From positions 1-6,619 of the forward strand of contig QQUL01000231.1 of NCBI GenBank assembly GCA_008501565.1: a stretch of 6,619 nt of DNA, in the 5' to 3' direction. The stretch is from Armatimonadota bacterium. Lineage in GTDB: Bacteria > Actinomycetota > Acidimicrobiia > Spongiisociales > UBA5794. Both the position numbers and the translations under genes were made by a program. Positions 5,533 through 6,619 of this stretch are shown here, piece by piece (the first letter of the stretch is position 1; every line of letters starts with the position of its first letter). Below the pieces are notes generated by a model, which saw only the letters and a program-made list of their open reading frames with translations, was not told where the DNA came from and searched no databases.

Positions 5533-6619
5533 ATGGAACCTGCTGATCTCCGAGCGATCGTTGCCGACCTCGCTTCGCGTCTTGGCGACGCGCGGACCTT
5601 TCTTGATGTTGAAGGAAAGGAGGCCGAACTCATCGAACTCCGTGCCGCAGCATCCGCCCCTGACCTTTGGGACGATCAGGATCATGCAAGGGAGGTCACA
5701 AGCAAGCTGTCTCGCTTCGAAGGGATCATCAAGCATGTGAGCGATCTTGAGCAGGCCGTCGAAGACCTCGATGTCCTCCTTGAGATGGCGGTCGACGAGT
5801 CGGACCCGGATTCCCTCGAGGAGGTCGAACTCGAACTGGGGACGCTTTCGAAGGATCTCGCCAAACTCGAGCGGGAGTCCCTGTTCTTCGGGGAGTACGA
5901 CGATCGGCCGGCGATCCTCTCCGTTTCGGCCGGTGCCGGGGGAGTCGATGCACAGGACTGGGCCGAGATGCTTGTCCGGATGTATCACCGATACCTCGAA
6001 CGCTCAGACTTCACCTTCGTCGTCGACGAATACCAAGAAGGTGAAGAGGCCGGGATCAAGTCAGTCACGCTCACGATCAAGGGCGACAACGCCTACGGGA
6101 CCTTTGAATCCGAGCGTGGCACGCACCGCCTTGTTCGGATCAGCCCTTTCGACTCCCAGGCAAGGCGTCACACGGCATTCGCTGGCGTGGACGTCATCCC
6201 GGAAGTCGAGGTGGAGGATCTTGAAATCGACAGCGAGGATCTTCGTATCGACACGTACCGGGCGTCCGGTGCGGGCGGTCAGCATGTCAACAAGACCGAT
6301 AGTGCGGTTCGGATCACACACATCCCCACCGGTCTGGTTGTTTCGTGTCAGGCCGAACGATCCCAGATGCAGAACAAGGCCCGTGCGATGCAGCTCCTCG
6401 CCGCACGCCTTGCGGAACTCGCCCGACAGGAACAGGCAGAGACGGTCGCTTCAATCCGGGGTGAGACGCACGAGGCGGGTTGGGGCCGCCAGATTCGGTC
6501 CTACGTGCTCCAGCCGTACCAGATGGTCAAGGACCTGCGTACCGACTTCGAAGTCGGGAACATCCAGGGCGTCCTCGACGGTGACATCGATGGCCTCATC
6601 GATTCGTATCTGCAGTGGG
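5533..6619 (+). CDS. prfB: Peptide chain release factor 2 (RF2), 3' end missing
   Basis: RF2 recognises UGA and UAA stop codons in the ribosomal A site and triggers hydrolysis of peptidyl-tRNA. The frame is open from ATG 5533 to the window edge (362 codons). It ends in the typical RF2 C-terminus (VLDGDIDGLIDSYLQW), so only a few residues should be missing. An acidic, helical N-terminal domain covers about residues 1-105. The stop-codon-reading tripeptide SPF is at 204-206 within RISPFDSQARRHT, which separates RF2 from RF1 (PxT). The catalytic GGQ is at 248-250 within SGAGGQHVNKTDSAVRITH. The residue equivalent to E. coli position 246 is Ala (A244), the usual fully active form, whereas E. coli K-12 has Thr. 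There is no programmed frameshift: CTT GAT at 5602-5607 (Leu24-Asp25) reads straight through where many bacteria have CTT TGA C. The start is preceded by a -10-like TACTCT and no Shine-Dalgarno. In actinobacteria ftsE, ftsX and smpB often follow prfB, but they are outside this window. Confidence 0.98.
   Translation, partial: MEPADLRAIVADLASRLGDARTFLDVEGKEAELIELRAAASAPDLWDDQDHAREVTSKLSRFEGIIKHVSDLEQAVEDLDVLLEMAVDESDPDSLEEVELELGTLSKDLAKLERESLFFGEYDDRPAILSVSAGAGGVDAQDWAEMLVRMYHRYLERSDFTFVVDEYQEGEEAGIKSVTLTIKGDNAYGTFESERGTHRLVRISPFDSQARRHTAFAGVDVIPEVEVEDLEIDSEDLRIDTYRASGAGGQHVNKTDSAVRITHIPTGLVVSCQAERSQMQNKARAMQLLAARLAELARQEQAETVASIRGETHEAGWGRQIRSYVLQPYQMVKDLRTDFEVGNIQGVLDGDIDGLIDSYLQW

Noticed and set aside
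5426..5740. Plus-strand open frame across the hydrolase end, array 3 and the prfB start
   Set aside because: It overlaps two well-supported genes in another frame and translates the TTTCAGC repeat; it is a spurious frame.

Overview
The window is moderately high-GC bacterial chromosome with four plus-strand genes and short gaps. The order is a truncated LuxR/NarL-type response regulator, secA (preprotein translocase ATPase), a predicted membrane-anchored alpha/beta-hydrolase of the actinobacterial Abhydrolase_9 (DUF2319) type, and prfB (peptide chain release factor 2, running off the right edge). The neighbouring secA and prfB, the hydrolase family and the apparently leaderless starts of secA and prfB point to an actinobacterium. 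A deep-branching or uncultured lineage such as Acidimicrobiia is possible, but that is an inference from gene content and no 16S gene is present.

Layout: 1-493 holds the C-terminal part of the response regulator (most of the receiver output face plus the whole DNA-binding domain). 494-687 is an intergenic stretch with two different heptamer tandem arrays, one starting inside the regulator stop codon, and a -10-like element just upstream of secA. 688-3348 is a complete secA with both ATPase halves and a C-terminal zinc motif. After a 48-90 bp gap (the start of the next gene is uncertain), 3397-5451 encodes the hydrolase with an intact Ser-Asp-His set. 5452-5532 packs a perfect 10-bp hairpin, a third heptamer array and another -10-like element. 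5533-6619 is prfB, lacking only its last few codons.

Functionally these are mostly housekeeping genes: SecA drives protein export, RF2 terminates translation at UGA/UAA, and the hydrolase is an envelope enzyme of unknown substrate. Nothing suggests a defence or mobile system. The most unusual content is intergenic. There are three arrays of four 7-bp units, and the second (GCTGAAA) and third (TTTCAGC) are reverse complements of each other over 29 of 30 positions. This makes an inverted repeat bracketing secA plus the hydrolase. secA and prfB also share a TTCCC-TACWCTT box immediately before their ATG and lack Shine-Dalgarno sequences.
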